From positions 20,017 to 84,016 of the forward strand of contig NZ_JADEWT010000013.1 of assembly GCF_015207505.1 (NCBI RefSeq): 64,000 nucleotides of DNA, written 5' to 3'. The position numbers were made by a program, and so were the translations under genes. Shown one piece after another: positions 15,912 through 24,581 of the stretch. The notes under the pieces were generated by a model. That model worked only from the letters and a program-made list of their open reading frames with translations. It ran no database searches and was not told the origin of the DNA. This DNA comes from Tychonema sp. LEGE 06208. Lineage in GTDB: Bacteria; Cyanobacteriota; Cyanobacteriia; Cyanobacteriales; Microcoleaceae. Each line of letters opens with the position of its first letter. Position 1 is the first letter of the stretch.

Positions 15912-16589
15912 CTATCTCGCCCAATCAGTACCGCGCCAAATTGTGAAAAACAACACACTAGAAATCAGCGCACCCAGCAGCCACTTAACAGCATTTTTAA
16001 ATAACCCCAAGCGCTGACTTGACTGAACCGTGGCGCTTTGTGTCTTCAACCGTTCCTTAGCCGGAGTAATTCTTGAAAGAATTTGGCTTTTTAATTCCTG
16101 CGGGTTTTGCGTATCCGCTGGTACCCCCAAACGGGTAAGTTCCCCCGCCAAATTCCTTAAATCTTCAGGAGTGCCCTTGTTCAGTCGTTCTTCCACTTGC
16201 TGCAATTGAGCTAATTGTTGATCGGCTTGAGTAGTAATTTGCTTGCTGTTTTGGTTGTTGACGTAGATAGTGCCAAAAATTCCCAAAGGCAACATCAACA
16301 GAAAAAGCAGCGCCAACAGCAAAGAAACCCAAGACAAAAGCTTTAACAAAGGGTCTTCAAAACGCCTGCGATCGTAATCTTCTCCAAAAAATATCAGCGC
16401 CATAGCCAGCAGCGGAACTGGCACCCGTTCCACTACAGCGCCAATCGTCTGCAATTCCCAGACGCGATTGCCGAAGTTTGCTGGTATCAAAACTGCGATC
16501 GTATCTAATAAAGACAAAATTAATAAACCGTAGCCAATCCAACGCAGCCTGTAAATAGAAAAACCTTGTTCGCCTTGTATGTCATTCAT
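15912..16589 (-). CDS. HpsJ-like protein, cyanoexosortase A-associated
   Basis: A 225-residue membrane protein. Several hydrophobic segments occupy the first half (LRWIGYGLLILSLLDTIAVLIPANF is typical). Then come a coiled-coil stretch around QITTQADQQLAQLQQVEERL and a final membrane segment before WRGTDWAR. This is the HpsJ-like architecture found beside cyanoexosortase A. HpsJ itself belongs to the hormogonium polysaccharide locus. The start at 16589 (MNDIQGE) is preferred because GAGGA lies seven bases upstream; the frame to 16637 adds 16 residues without support. It is the third gene of the exosortase operon. Confidence 0.85.
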   Translation of the reverse strand: MNDIQGEQGFSIYRLRWIGYGLLILSLLDTIAVLIPANFGNRVWELQTIGAVVERVPVPLLAMALIFFGEDYDRRRFEDPLLKLLSWVSLLLALLFLLMLPLGIFGTIYVNNQNSKQITTQADQQLAQLQQVEERLNKGTPEDLRNLAGELTRLGVPADTQNPQELKSQILSRITPAKERLKTQSATVQSSQRLGLFKNAVKWLLGALISSVLFFTIWRGTDWAR

Positions 16590-16804
16590 AAAATCCTCAC
16601 TGTTGTTGTTAACAAAAAAATCTATCTCTCCGTTCAAAACGGATACAAACTACAGATTGAAGTCGTCGAATCTCCAAATTTTAGACCAAAGTTAGAGTTC
16701 CCAGATTCATCAGGTCGAGTAAATCTAAAATCTAAAACTTCCCCGAAGAGCGACTTGTGAGCCAGGGTAGCCGAAGCAAGTCGAAGAATCTAAAATCGAC
16801 TTAC

Positions 16805-17473
16805 TTAAGGTTCGGGAAATCGTGGCTGCCACCACCCATACCAAGAAACCCAAGCATTCTCTAGGGTTTTTTTGGCATCTTCTGGAGTTGTTTTATCCAA
16901 AGGCATAGACATCTGAGTCCACAAACAGCGCTTGTCTTGAATATTTCCCCTACCCAACAGCCAAAACAAAATGCGGTTCGGCTGCAAATCGCTAGTATTT
17001 CGATTGTATCTAAACTGTTGGGAAGTTACTGTAGGACTGCCGCGAGGATTGATACACGAACTCAAATACAGTCGATTTTGCTGTTGCAAAATTCCGTGAA
17101 ACCCGGCAGCTTGAGTGCTGGCTAATGCTAGCTTACCAGGAGACGACTTGAGAATAGTATGTCCCTTCATCATACCTTCCACGTCCCCAATGGTATTCAC
17201 CAAATAGCGCATCTCTATTTCTAGATCCTTGCTATTTTTTTGATATTGATACTTTCTGGCAGCCTTGACTTGTGAAGTATCGGTGATTTCCAGCGGCGCG
17301 CTCTTGATTATTTTCCACTCTGCTAAAGGCACCGACTCGGGAAAATTAAACTGGGTTACTAGACTATTGCCTGTTGAGGGATAGAATGTCAACTTTCCGG
17401 CCACTAATAAAACTCCTGCCAAAGTAACAGCCAAAAGAGAAATTCTAATTGGTTTCCAAGAGGTCATAGCCAT
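16805..17473 (-). CDS. Cyanoexosortase A system-associated protein
   Basis: A 222-residue protein with an N-terminal membrane anchor (ISLLAVTLAGVLLVAGKL) and an exported domain with several Trp, Tyr and Arg residues (YRNTIGDVEG-type region, LYLSSCINPRGSPTVT, WLLGRGNIQDKRCLW). It has the size and position of the protein that accompanies cyanoexosortase A, comparable to EpsI-type partners of other exosortases. The ATG at 17473 overlaps the stop of the exosortase gene by one base (TAATG), implying coupled translation. Its biochemical role is unknown. Confidence 0.85.
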   Translation of the reverse strand: MAMTSWKPIRISLLAVTLAGVLLVAGKLTFYPSTGNSLVTQFNFPESVPLAEWKIIKSAPLEITDTSQVKAARKYQYQKNSKDLEIEMRYLVNTIGDVEGMMKGHTILKSSPGKLALASTQAAGFHGILQQQNRLYLSSCINPRGSPTVTSQQFRYNRNTSDLQPNRILFWLLGRGNIQDKRCLWTQMSMPLDKTTPEDAKKTLENAWVSWYGWWQPRFPEP

Positions 17474-18324
17474 TAGCAATTTTGTTTTTTATTATTTGGC
17501 GGTTCCGATTGCAAGATTGCAAACCAGCAGAATAGCCCGAAAAAGAATACAGAAATCATCGAAAAAACTACCGATCCACTACCTTCGTGCCAGTATTTAA
17601 ATGCTTCTGATTGAGATAGCGATACCAGCACTGCCAGGAGAGCAATCCGCGCGGCATTCACGACAAATGCAATAAGTATTGCTACGATTGGGACTACAAT
17701 TTTCTGTCCCCTAGTTGTCGGAAACATCAGCAAGAAAACTAGGGATAGTCCTAATAGTTGTAGGATAGCATTCACGCCAGAACAGCCGTGATACACTTCG
17801 ACGCTGCCCTTTTCTAGGATAAGAAAAACTCCTTTCCGTATAACTTCAAATCCTAGATAGTGCAGGATGAAAGCTGAAAATTTAGCTGTTAGTAGGGCTA
17901 CGTCAACAAATACTCCGATCGCGCCGGGAGGAATAATAACATAGGCAAGTATTAGCAGTTCTTGCCAATATTGTTTCAGTCCTTTTGTGCCGGAAGCTAG
18001 CAAAGCCAGACTGATTCCAGATAAGAAAGGGGCAACTCTGATAAACAAGTCGTAGCCGGATATGGAGGAAGTTTTGAGCAAAGTGAAGGCAATTAACGAT
18101 GCTCCCAAAAAGCTGGCGAAAACTCCGCTTTCAAAAGTTAGGGATTCGTGTTTTTCCCAAATCAGAAATACCACGACTCCCCAAAACATTAACATTGTGC
18201 CGAAGAGGTCTGTGTCGTTTGTTCTGGCAGCCAGAGTCAGTTGCAAGGCAATCAAGCCGGAGGCTATGCCTAACAGCCAATATTTAGGTTCTTGGATTTG
18301 TTTGATCCAGTTGATTTCTATCAT
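17473..18324 (-). CDS. Cyanoexosortase A
   Basis: A 283-residue polytopic membrane protein, the cyanobacterial exosortase that is thought to cleave and sort PEP-CTERM proteins at the cytoplasmic membrane. The catalytic triad of the exosortase/archaeosortase family is visible: Cys181 in YHGCSGVNA, Arg226 in VVNAARIALL and His246 in YWHEGSG. About eight hydrophobic segments are present. It heads a three-gene operon (exosortase, associated protein, HpsJ-like). Candidate substrates in this window are the PEP-CTERM proteins at 40.9-42.6 and 43.8-45.5 kb. Confidence 0.93.
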   Translation of the reverse strand: MIEINWIKQIQEPKYWLLGIASGLIALQLTLAARTNDTDLFGTMLMFWGVVVFLIWEKHESLTFESGVFASFLGASLIAFTLLKTSSISGYDLFIRVAPFLSGISLALLASGTKGLKQYWQELLILAYVIIPPGAIGVFVDVALLTAKFSAFILHYLGFEVIRKGVFLILEKGSVEVYHGCSGVNAILQLLGLSLVFLLMFPTTRGQKIVVPIVAILIAFVVNAARIALLAVLVSLSQSEAFKYWHEGSGSVVFSMISVFFFGLFCWFAILQSEPPNNKKQNC

Positions 18325-18506
18325 TGCTGCTTTTTGTTTTTTACTAAAAGCTTATAAAATGCTCGAGCAGGTAACTCTATAGAAATTATCAGCCACAAAC
18401 ACTGAAATTTATGCGTTTGGGATGAATGTTAACTAAATCTTCACAATAATTGACAAGAGTGAATGTTTGTGATATTAGTTTTCATCTAATTAAATCAGAA
18501 GAATTT

Positions 18507-18531
18507 GTAGGGTGCGGAATTCGCACCTTAC
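18507..18531. terminator. Palindrome downstream of rfbB
   Basis: GTAGGGTGCGGA and TTCGCACCTTAC form an inverted repeat with GAATTC at the centre, 20 bp past the rfbB stop codon on the minus strand. It resembles the palindrome at 15863 and may act as a terminator. Confidence 0.5.
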
Positions 18532-18550
18532 CCGAATTAGCAATTACCAA

Positions 18551-19660
18551 TTACTGATGAGCGTAAATTTTTTGGTAGTAGGTTTGATATTCCTCCGAAA
18601 GCAGGGGTTCCCACCACTCGCGATGGGCTAAGTACCATTCTACGGTCTGCCGCAGGCCTTCTTCAACTGTTACTGAGGGAGTCCAACCTAGTTCTGTTTC
18701 TATTTTGCTGGCATCAATAGCGTAACGCCGATCGTGCCCGGCTCTGTCTTTGACAAATGAGATCAGTTGTTCGCAAGGACGCGCGGGCAAATCTTCGGCT
18801 AATTCGTCCATTAGCTGGCAGAGCATCTTGACTAAATCGAGATTTTTTACTTCGTTGTTGCCGCCAACATTGTAGGTTTCTCCTGGTTGGCCGCGGTGGA
18901 TAACGGCATCTAAGGCGCGGCAATGGTCGAGGACATACAGCCAATCTCGGACGTTTTGACCGTCGCCGTATACTGGCAGGGGTTTGCCGAGTAGCATATT
19001 GATGCACATTAATGGAATCAGCTTTTCGGGGAAGTGATAGGGGCCGTAATTGTTGGAACAGTTGGTGATGATTGTGGGGAGGCCGTAGGTGTGGAAATAG
19101 GCGCGGGCGAGGTGGTCGCTGCCGGCTTTGGAGGCTGAGTAGGGGCTGTTGGGGGAGTAGGCGGTGGTTTCGGTAAATGCTGGGTCGTCGGGGCCGAGAC
19201 TGCCGTAAACTTCGTCGGTGGAAACGTGGAGGAAGCGCATTTGTGCTTTGAGAGACGAGTCGTCTGTTGCTTCAAAGTGCTTGCGGAAGGCTTCTAGGAG
19301 TGTGAAGGTTCCGACGACGTTGGTTTGAACGAAGGCTGCTGGCCCGATAATTGATCTGTCAACGTGGGATTCTGCGGCAAAGTGGGCGACTATGTTGATG
19401 TTTTCTTGTTTGAGCAAGCTATCGACTAGGGCTCGATCGCAAATATCCCCCTGCACAAACCGAAAATTTTCTCCTTTTTCCAAGGTTGCTAGGGTTTCTC
19501 TGTTGCCGGCGTAGGTTAAAGCGTCGAGTACGATTACCCGATCGCCCGGATAGCTGCTGCACCAGTGATGCACAAAATTCGAGCCGATAAATCCAGCCCC
19601 GCCCGTCACCAACAATCGATGAGGTTCTCGCTCAATGCGTTGATTCCCAATGTTTGTCAT
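18551..19660 (-). CDS. rfbB: dTDP-glucose 4,6-dehydratase
   Basis: A 369-residue extended short-chain dehydrogenase converting dTDP-glucose to dTDP-4-keto-6-deoxyglucose, the second step of dTDP-rhamnose and related sugar synthesis. The NAD-binding motif GGAGFIG is at 20-26, the catalytic Thr-Asp-Glu at 148-150 (STDEVYG) and Tyr174-Lys178 in YSASK. The C-terminal RPGHDRRYAID-like region (RAGHDRRYAID) that recognises the dTDP-sugar is present. It is upstream of and co-directional with the exosortase operon, although 226 bp and a palindrome separate them. Confidence 0.96.
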   Translation of the reverse strand: MTNIGNQRIEREPHRLLVTGGAGFIGSNFVHHWCSSYPGDRVIVLDALTYAGNRETLATLEKGENFRFVQGDICDRALVDSLLKQENINIVAHFAAESHVDRSIIGPAAFVQTNVVGTFTLLEAFRKHFEATDDSSLKAQMRFLHVSTDEVYGSLGPDDPAFTETTAYSPNSPYSASKAGSDHLARAYFHTYGLPTIITNCSNNYGPYHFPEKLIPLMCINMLLGKPLPVYGDGQNVRDWLYVLDHCRALDAVIHRGQPGETYNVGGNNEVKNLDLVKMLCQLMDELAEDLPARPCEQLISFVKDRAGHDRRYAIDASKIETELGWTPSVTVEEGLRQTVEWYLAHREWWEPLLSEEYQTYYQKIYAHQ

Positions 19661-20020
19661 AAAAATAAAAGTTTTTCCAATAACTAAGTCTTTTTAAAAG
19701 TAGCCTTAAATGTAGTTTGTCATCAAGTGTTTGTCGCTCAGCGATCGAATTTTCTGTTGTCGGACTTCAGATTTTCTGATTTTGGGGCGCTGAAATATTG
19801 ACTCAACACACTTAAATTTCTATCTGTGATTTTGAGCGTAACGCTTACCTAACAAGGTTTTTATTGTTTATTTTTGGTAATTTAAAATTATAGTGGCGAT
19901 CGGGCGATCGCGGATATTTGCGATCGATCTGTGATTTGAGCAGATAGCGACTGTTGATCTATTTGTGAAGAGCTGTTACCATTTATTTTTTAAATATCCT
20001 TTACAATATTCCAGAGCACC
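19661..20020. other. Intergenic region, no gene seen
   Basis: This 360-bp stretch between divergent genes holds several HIP1-like GCGATCG sites (around 19740 and 19895-19927) and AT-rich sequence but no reading frame, repeat array or RNA that I can support. It should contain the promoters of rfbB and of the small secreted protein. Confidence 0.5.
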
Positions 20021-20512
20021 ATGAAGAAGTTTCAAGTGTTAGCTGGCATTGCTTCCGTCGCAGCGATCGCCAGTAGCATCGCCATAGGTGACGCTGCATC
20101 TGCATTTCCCTGTTCCTACAAAAAATCAGGGGCGACTCAATCTGGTTCTGCGACAACGCTCCTAGGTTCGGGCGGCTCCGATCGAATGAATCCGTGGAAA
20201 TCCGACAAAATAGCGGCTCTGGGTTTTCTGGGTTTGTTTGGGGTTTTGGGTGGCGGTGCGGCCTACATGAGCTATCGCGCCGGCCAGCGGGCCTCTGCGG
20301 CTTGTGCTGCGATGAGCGATAATTTTGAAGTTTTTGAAGAGCCAGTTGAGCCGATCGCATATGCAAGTGTAGCTGAGACTGCAGATGCGGTTGCTGTGGT
20401 TCGCGAACACCCGGAAGCTCCAGGCGGCGAGCTAGATTTGCCGGTGGAGCAAGTTGCAGAGTTAGTTTGTGAAAGTGCGATCGAACCAGTAAAGCGCGCG
20501 ATCGTCAAATAG
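20021..20512 (+). CDS. Secreted or membrane-anchored small protein
   Basis: A 163-residue protein with a clear signal peptide (MKKFQVLAGIASVAAIASSI followed by AIGDAASA) and probable cleavage before FPCSYKK. A second hydrophobic segment (ALGFLGLFGVLGGGAAYMSY) at about 68-88 would anchor it. The C-terminal third is acidic and alanine rich with repeated EPVEP and AETAD. No enzymatic motif is evident and I do not recognise a family. It stands alone, followed by a repeat-rich non-coding region. Confidence 0.8.
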   Translation: MKKFQVLAGIASVAAIASSIAIGDAASAFPCSYKKSGATQSGSATTLLGSGGSDRMNPWKSDKIAALGFLGLFGVLGGGAAYMSYRAGQRASAACAAMSDNFEVFEEPVEPIAYASVAETADAVAVVREHPEAPGGELDLPVEQVAELVCESAIEPVKRAIVK

Positions 20513-20577
20513 ACTGCAATCAGTAAGGATCGCGCGTGCAGACTTCAGTTTGCAGCCAAACAAACGGACGCTGACTG

Positions 20578-20700
20578 ATATCAAATCCTCTCTTCATCGG
20601 AATAGTAAATTTACTGTTGATTGTTGACTGTTGACTGTTAACTGTTGACTGTTGACTGTTGACTGTTAACATCATGTATGAGTGCAACCGGAATTGATAT
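20578..20700. mobile_element. MITE-like 123-bp element with internal heptamer array
   Basis: The element is bounded by ATATCAA (20578-20584) and its inverse TTGATAT (20694-20700). Unique arms (CTTCATCGGAATAGTAAATT on the left, GAGTGCAACCGGAATTGATA on the right) flank a TGTTGACtype heptamer array. A second copy in opposite orientation is at 55976-56099. Size, terminal inverted repeats and absence of coding capacity fit a miniature non-autonomous element; no transposase is visible in the window. Confidence 0.7.
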
Positions 20701-21256
20701 GACGCACGCGCGATCCGTTCTTTGATGGTAATCGACACGATCTCAAATAGTTATCTCGCGGCGACAAAGTATTCGCTGAGGGAATCTCCCATCTTGCAAG
20801 ATTGGAGGTTTTTAAACTTGCAATTTGCGAGCATTTGTGTTTGGCATTTAATAAGCTGTTGTGCAAATAAACATTGTATATTTTGATGACAATCAAAAAT
20901 TGTCAAATCCTCTCCCCCTCTACCCTGATCCCCATCGGACCCTCAATCGCCATACACAATATATATGAGCAACAGCTTAATGCTGTCGGGAACTCGCGAA
21001 TTTTTGAGGCGATCGCGCGCTGAATAAAAAATGCTTTTTTCCCAGCCGGATCTGGCTCTTCGATCCTGCTCTTTACAGGCTTTTTAGGATTGTCTAAGAG
21101 CGACTGTTGAAAATTAGATCGCTCAAAGCGATAATATAGGCTGCGGGGGCGATCGCCGAAAAAAATCTCGCTCTCAATCTGAAGGTAGATGACAATAGTT
21201 ACAATAGGGTGATATGATAGAAAGCATTGCCCAAAAGATGACAACTATAGGTAATT
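20701..21256. other. Non-coding region, no gene seen
   Basis: About 550 bp without a convincing gene. Short frames on the minus strand have no ribosome binding site and no recognisable composition. The DNA has a mix of HIP1-type sites and AT-rich segments. The last 60 bp before the DUF1517 gene probably hold its promoter. Confidence 0.45.
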
Positions 21257-21862
21257 ATGAGTGGTTTGCGCGATCGGTTCAATCAATTTACAGGTAAAAC
21301 TAGATTAGCAGTTTGTCGCGTGTTCGTTCAGCTAACAGGTGAAGAAGTTGCACCGATGTTAGGAGTTCTCAACAGCACCGCCAGAGAAGCAATTGATGCC
21401 GATGGCGATGTAACAGTTTTGGGAGAAGGCCTTGTAGAAATTTGCAATCACTTGTTACAGTATGACAACTACTGGCAAGCAGCCGCTAATGAAGGTGATG
21501 TTTTTTGGGATGAAGGCGAAGCGGGCGATTATGTGGATGAACTTTTCACTGATTCAGCCTCCCGCTATCTCAGCGAACCTCAATACAGCACATCTGCTGA
21601 CGAGAAAAATTCCCCGTTGTCTTTGCCGGTAACTAGAAATGTCGTAGTGATGCTGACAGTTGCTTATGAAGGTGAAGTTCCAGCCCTAGAAACAGACCTC
21701 GCTGACATGAGCGCCCTGAAAGCTGGTTTGAAAGCATTGATTAATTTACAGTACCAGGAAAGGCTGCGAGCCGTGCAAGTTCACTTTTCTCCGGCACAAT
21801 TGGGAGACGAACTTACCAACGACCAAGTTTTGGTAAATTTCCCAGAACTCATTCCCCTTTAA
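21257..21862 (+). CDS. DUF1517 domain protein
   Basis: A 201-residue soluble protein matching cyanobacterial DUF1517 proteins. Family segments are FNQFTGKTRLAVCRVFVQL at the start, then EAIDADGDVTVLGEGLVEIC, the acidic DVFWDEGEAGDYVDELFTDS, and the closing LPVTRNVVVMLTVAYEGEVP and VHFSPAQLGDELTNDQVL. There is no signal peptide or membrane segment. The function is unknown. It is flanked by non-coding DNA on both sides and is probably a single-gene unit. Confidence 0.85.
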   Translation: MSGLRDRFNQFTGKTRLAVCRVFVQLTGEEVAPMLGVLNSTAREAIDADGDVTVLGEGLVEICNHLLQYDNYWQAAANEGDVFWDEGEAGDYVDELFTDSASRYLSEPQYSTSADEKNSPLSLPVTRNVVVMLTVAYEGEVPALETDLADMSALKAGLKALINLQYQERLRAVQVHFSPAQLGDELTNDQVLVNFPELIPL

Positions 21863-22159
21863 AAACTGGAAAAGTTGCCATCAACACAACGAACCAGTGC
21901 TTTGGTAAAAATAATTCGCTTTGACAAAAACAATGTTAGCCGACACGATTTAAAAAAAAGAAGAAAAATAAAAAGGTTCGATCGTTCGGACTTTTTACCG
22001 AGGAAAAACTACGGGCTTTGTAAAAAGCTTTTTTTTATAGGGCGATATGAGGACGCTTGCGGTTAGCTAGAAGACTCGCCGCGACATTCATCTCGCACTC
22101 TTAAAGATGGCGCAGAAATGCTTTCACGACCAACAACCAATGAGCAAATATTATTGACT

Positions 22160-23044
22160 ATGCTGCGAAAACTGACAGTTTATTTGATGGCTGTAATTTT
22201 GTTGGTGACGACAACCGCTTGCGGCTCTCCTTCAGTCCAAGCTCCGACAAATCCTGCTGCTGGAAATCAGGAGATTAACAGGGTGCGTACTTCACCAAAG
22301 AATAACTTGAGTCAAGGGGAATATCCCGTACAGCAAGCTACCTACGACGATGGCGATGGCGAGTACAGTTTGATGTTGCTGAATACTGGCCCCGGTAATT
22401 CTTCTATTTATCGCAGTACCGATTTACAAATGGCTCGTTTGACGGAGGAAGAAATATCGGCTGGTAAGAAAAGTTATCTAAAAATTGATAACAATAATGC
22501 GAGCCTGCATTTGACAGAAGATTTTAAAATTGAGTACGTTCATAACGTTACTGAAACTGTTGCTAATCCTCAAACAGGTCAGCCGCAAACGGTGGTGGTG
22601 CGGCAGCAATCGGGCTTCTGGGCTCCGTTTGCTGGGGCCGTGGCAGGTCAGGCGATCGGCAGTTTGTTATTTACACCGCGATATTACGTGCCGCCACTCT
22701 ATCAGCCTGGGGTAATTATGAACGGATATGGCGGGTACGGCAATACTTACGGCCAAGCTGTCTCGCAATATCAAACTCGCTACCAAGCCCCGCCTGCTGC
22801 TGTGAGCAACCGTCAAGTTTTAAGGACGACGGGCCGCTTGCGATCGCCCACATCGAATGCGCCAGTAAGACGGCAAGCACCGTCGAATGCCAATCGATCG
22901 ACCGGTTCGGGTTACGGCGGCAGCACTTTGAAACGATCGCAGCAGCCGCGTCAAAATGAATACAAGCGCCAGCCGAGTTTTGGTAGCGGCGGGGCGTCTC
23001 GCAGGCCTAGTCGCAGTGGCTCTTCCCGCAGCAGAGGGCGCTAA
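22160..23044 (+). CDS. Putative lipoprotein with Gly/Arg/Ser-rich tail
   Basis: Starting at MLRKL this is a 294-residue lipoprotein: a signal peptide (LTVYLMAVILLVTTTAC) with a lipobox ending TTAC. A longer frame begins at 22118 and would put 14 polar residues before the signal, which is less usual. A central segment WAPFAGAVAGQAIGSLLF is hydrophobic and could span or insert in a membrane. The C-terminal third is a low-complexity basic tail rich in Arg, Ser, Gln and Gly (SRRPSRSGSSRSRGR), which would be expected to bind acidic polysaccharide or nucleic acid. No family recognised. Confidence 0.78.
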   Translation: MLRKLTVYLMAVILLVTTTACGSPSVQAPTNPAAGNQEINRVRTSPKNNLSQGEYPVQQATYDDGDGEYSLMLLNTGPGNSSIYRSTDLQMARLTEEEISAGKKSYLKIDNNNASLHLTEDFKIEYVHNVTETVANPQTGQPQTVVVRQQSGFWAPFAGAVAGQAIGSLLFTPRYYVPPLYQPGVIMNGYGGYGNTYGQAVSQYQTRYQAPPAAVSNRQVLRTTGRLRSPTSNAPVRRQAPSNANRSTGSGYGGSTLKRSQQPRQNEYKRQPSFGSGGASRRPSRSGSSRSRGR

Positions 23045-23226
23045 TTAGAAGATTGCTAAAATCAGCAACGCCCGATCGATAAAAGTGGATTCGATCGCTC
23101 TTCTGTATACCACGCCGCCGCAGTTATTGACGGTGAGAATTTGGGAATAGTTGAGCGATCGATTTGTGTATTTACCAGACCCAAAAAATATGTGATTTAA
23201 TTGCTACATTGATATGTGGTGACAAT

Positions 23227-24282
23227 ATGTCTTCTTCACAACCCCCATCAGGGGAAAGAAACCCTCTAGGATTCGACGAATTGATTGCCATCTTGGTTGC
23301 TTTCGGCACGATGGGAACAATTTTCTTTTGGGCCACCAGCAAGAATCCCAATCAATTCGGCATGAGAAATTGGCAATTTCCAGCCGTTTTTTCAGCGCCT
23401 GCTGTCACACCCGGAAACTCGACAATCTTAACACCCCTGCCGAGTTCGGATGTGCGATCGCCCGCGCCTGCGCCCGCTACAAAGCTGATTCCCTCGCAAC
23501 CTAATGCCGCACCGATTGCGCCGATTGTACCGATTGTACCGATTGTACCGATTGCGCCTGTTGCGCCTTTAGGGCCGATTTTACCGGCAATTCCTCCCCA
23601 GGGGGCGATCGTGGTTCCCCAAACGCCAATTGCGCGCGAGACTCCCCCTGCAATCATTACCAAACCGAAAGCCCCTAAACCAACAGTCGGGCCGGTTAAA
23701 TTCTCCGATATGCCTGACAAATATTGGGCGCGTCCATTTATTGTCGCTTTGGTCGATCGCAAAATCTTTACTGATTTCACAGACAACAAGTTTCGTCCCG
23801 ATGAACCAATGACGCGAGCCGAACTAGCCCGCTTAATTGAGCGAATGTCCGACAAAAAAGAGACCCGAAAACCGATTAATTTTGAAGACGTGAAAGACAA
23901 GAACCCTGCCGCTAGCGCGATCGATGGCAGCGTACAAAAAGGATTTCTTAAAGGATATCCAAACAATGAGTTCCGTCCCACAAAAGAGGTTCCCCGTGTC
24001 GAAGTCATAGTAGCATTAGCTAGCGGTTTAAACCTGAAAAAAGAAGGGAATCCCACCAAGATTTTACAAGTTTATACAGACAGACAAAAAGTGCCGAAAT
24101 GGGCAGTTGACAAAGTAGCAGCAGCAACAAAAGCTGGCATTGTTGTCAACCACCCCAAGCCCACACTTTTGCAGCCCAACAAAACAGCAACTCGCGCGGA
24201 AGTAGCAGCCATGATTTACCAATCTATGGCAAAAAAAGGTAAAGTACCTGCTAAACCTTCTAAGTATGTTGTGCCGCTTTAA
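23227..24282 (+). CDS. S-layer homology (SLH) domain protein
   Basis: From MSSSQPPSGE the protein has 351 residues. An N-terminal membrane segment (LIAILVAFGTMGTIFFWA) is followed by a long Pro/Ile/Ala linker containing near-perfect PIVPIVPIVPIAPVAP repeats. SLH-type modules begin at FSDMPDKYWARPFIVALVDRK, then FEDVKDKNPAASAIDGSVQK, with FRPDEPMTRAELARLI and FRPTKEVPRVEVIVALA. SLH domains tether proteins to cell-wall polymers, so this protein probably links the inner membrane to the cell wall. The frame extends to 23164, but the added 21 residues look non-coding. Confidence 0.88.
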   Translation: MSSSQPPSGERNPLGFDELIAILVAFGTMGTIFFWATSKNPNQFGMRNWQFPAVFSAPAVTPGNSTILTPLPSSDVRSPAPAPATKLIPSQPNAAPIAPIVPIVPIVPIAPVAPLGPILPAIPPQGAIVVPQTPIARETPPAIITKPKAPKPTVGPVKFSDMPDKYWARPFIVALVDRKIFTDFTDNKFRPDEPMTRAELARLIERMSDKKETRKPINFEDVKDKNPAASAIDGSVQKGFLKGYPNNEFRPTKEVPRVEVIVALASGLNLKKEGNPTKILQVYTDRQKVPKWAVDKVAAATKAGIVVNHPKPTLLQPNKTATRAEVAAMIYQSMAKKGKVPAKPSKYVVPL

Positions 24283-24327
24283 TTAGAGGAATGAAGCCCT
24301 TCTTTTTTCTATGAGTCTGACTTGGGC

Positions 24328-24493
24328 TTGCGGGTAGTCAGAAACCGGGTTTTTTGCGACAATACTTCGTTATAGCTGACAGAATCAGCCAAAAACCCGG
24401 TTTCTTGGTTTTGCGGGCCGTCAGAAACCAGGTTTTTTGCGACAATACTTCGTCATAGCTGACAGAATCAGCCAAAAACTCGGTTTCTTGGGT
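24328..24493. repeat. Tandem 83-bp repeat with inverted AGAAACC termini
   Basis: Two consecutive copies of an 83-bp unit (24328-24410 and 24411-24493), differing at a few positions, with the start of a third at 24494. Each carries AGAAACC(G/A)GGTTTTTT on the left and AAAAAC(C/T)CGGTTTCT on the right, forming a large inverted repeat. It sits 46 bp after the SLH gene. Single relatives occur at 28507, 34271 and 48529. Confidence 0.85.
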
Positions 24494-24581
24494 TTGCGGG
24501 CAGTTGAGATCGATGTTAAAATCACAGCAATCATGCCAAATCATCATTCCACACTCATTGATTCGATTTGAGGCAATTATT

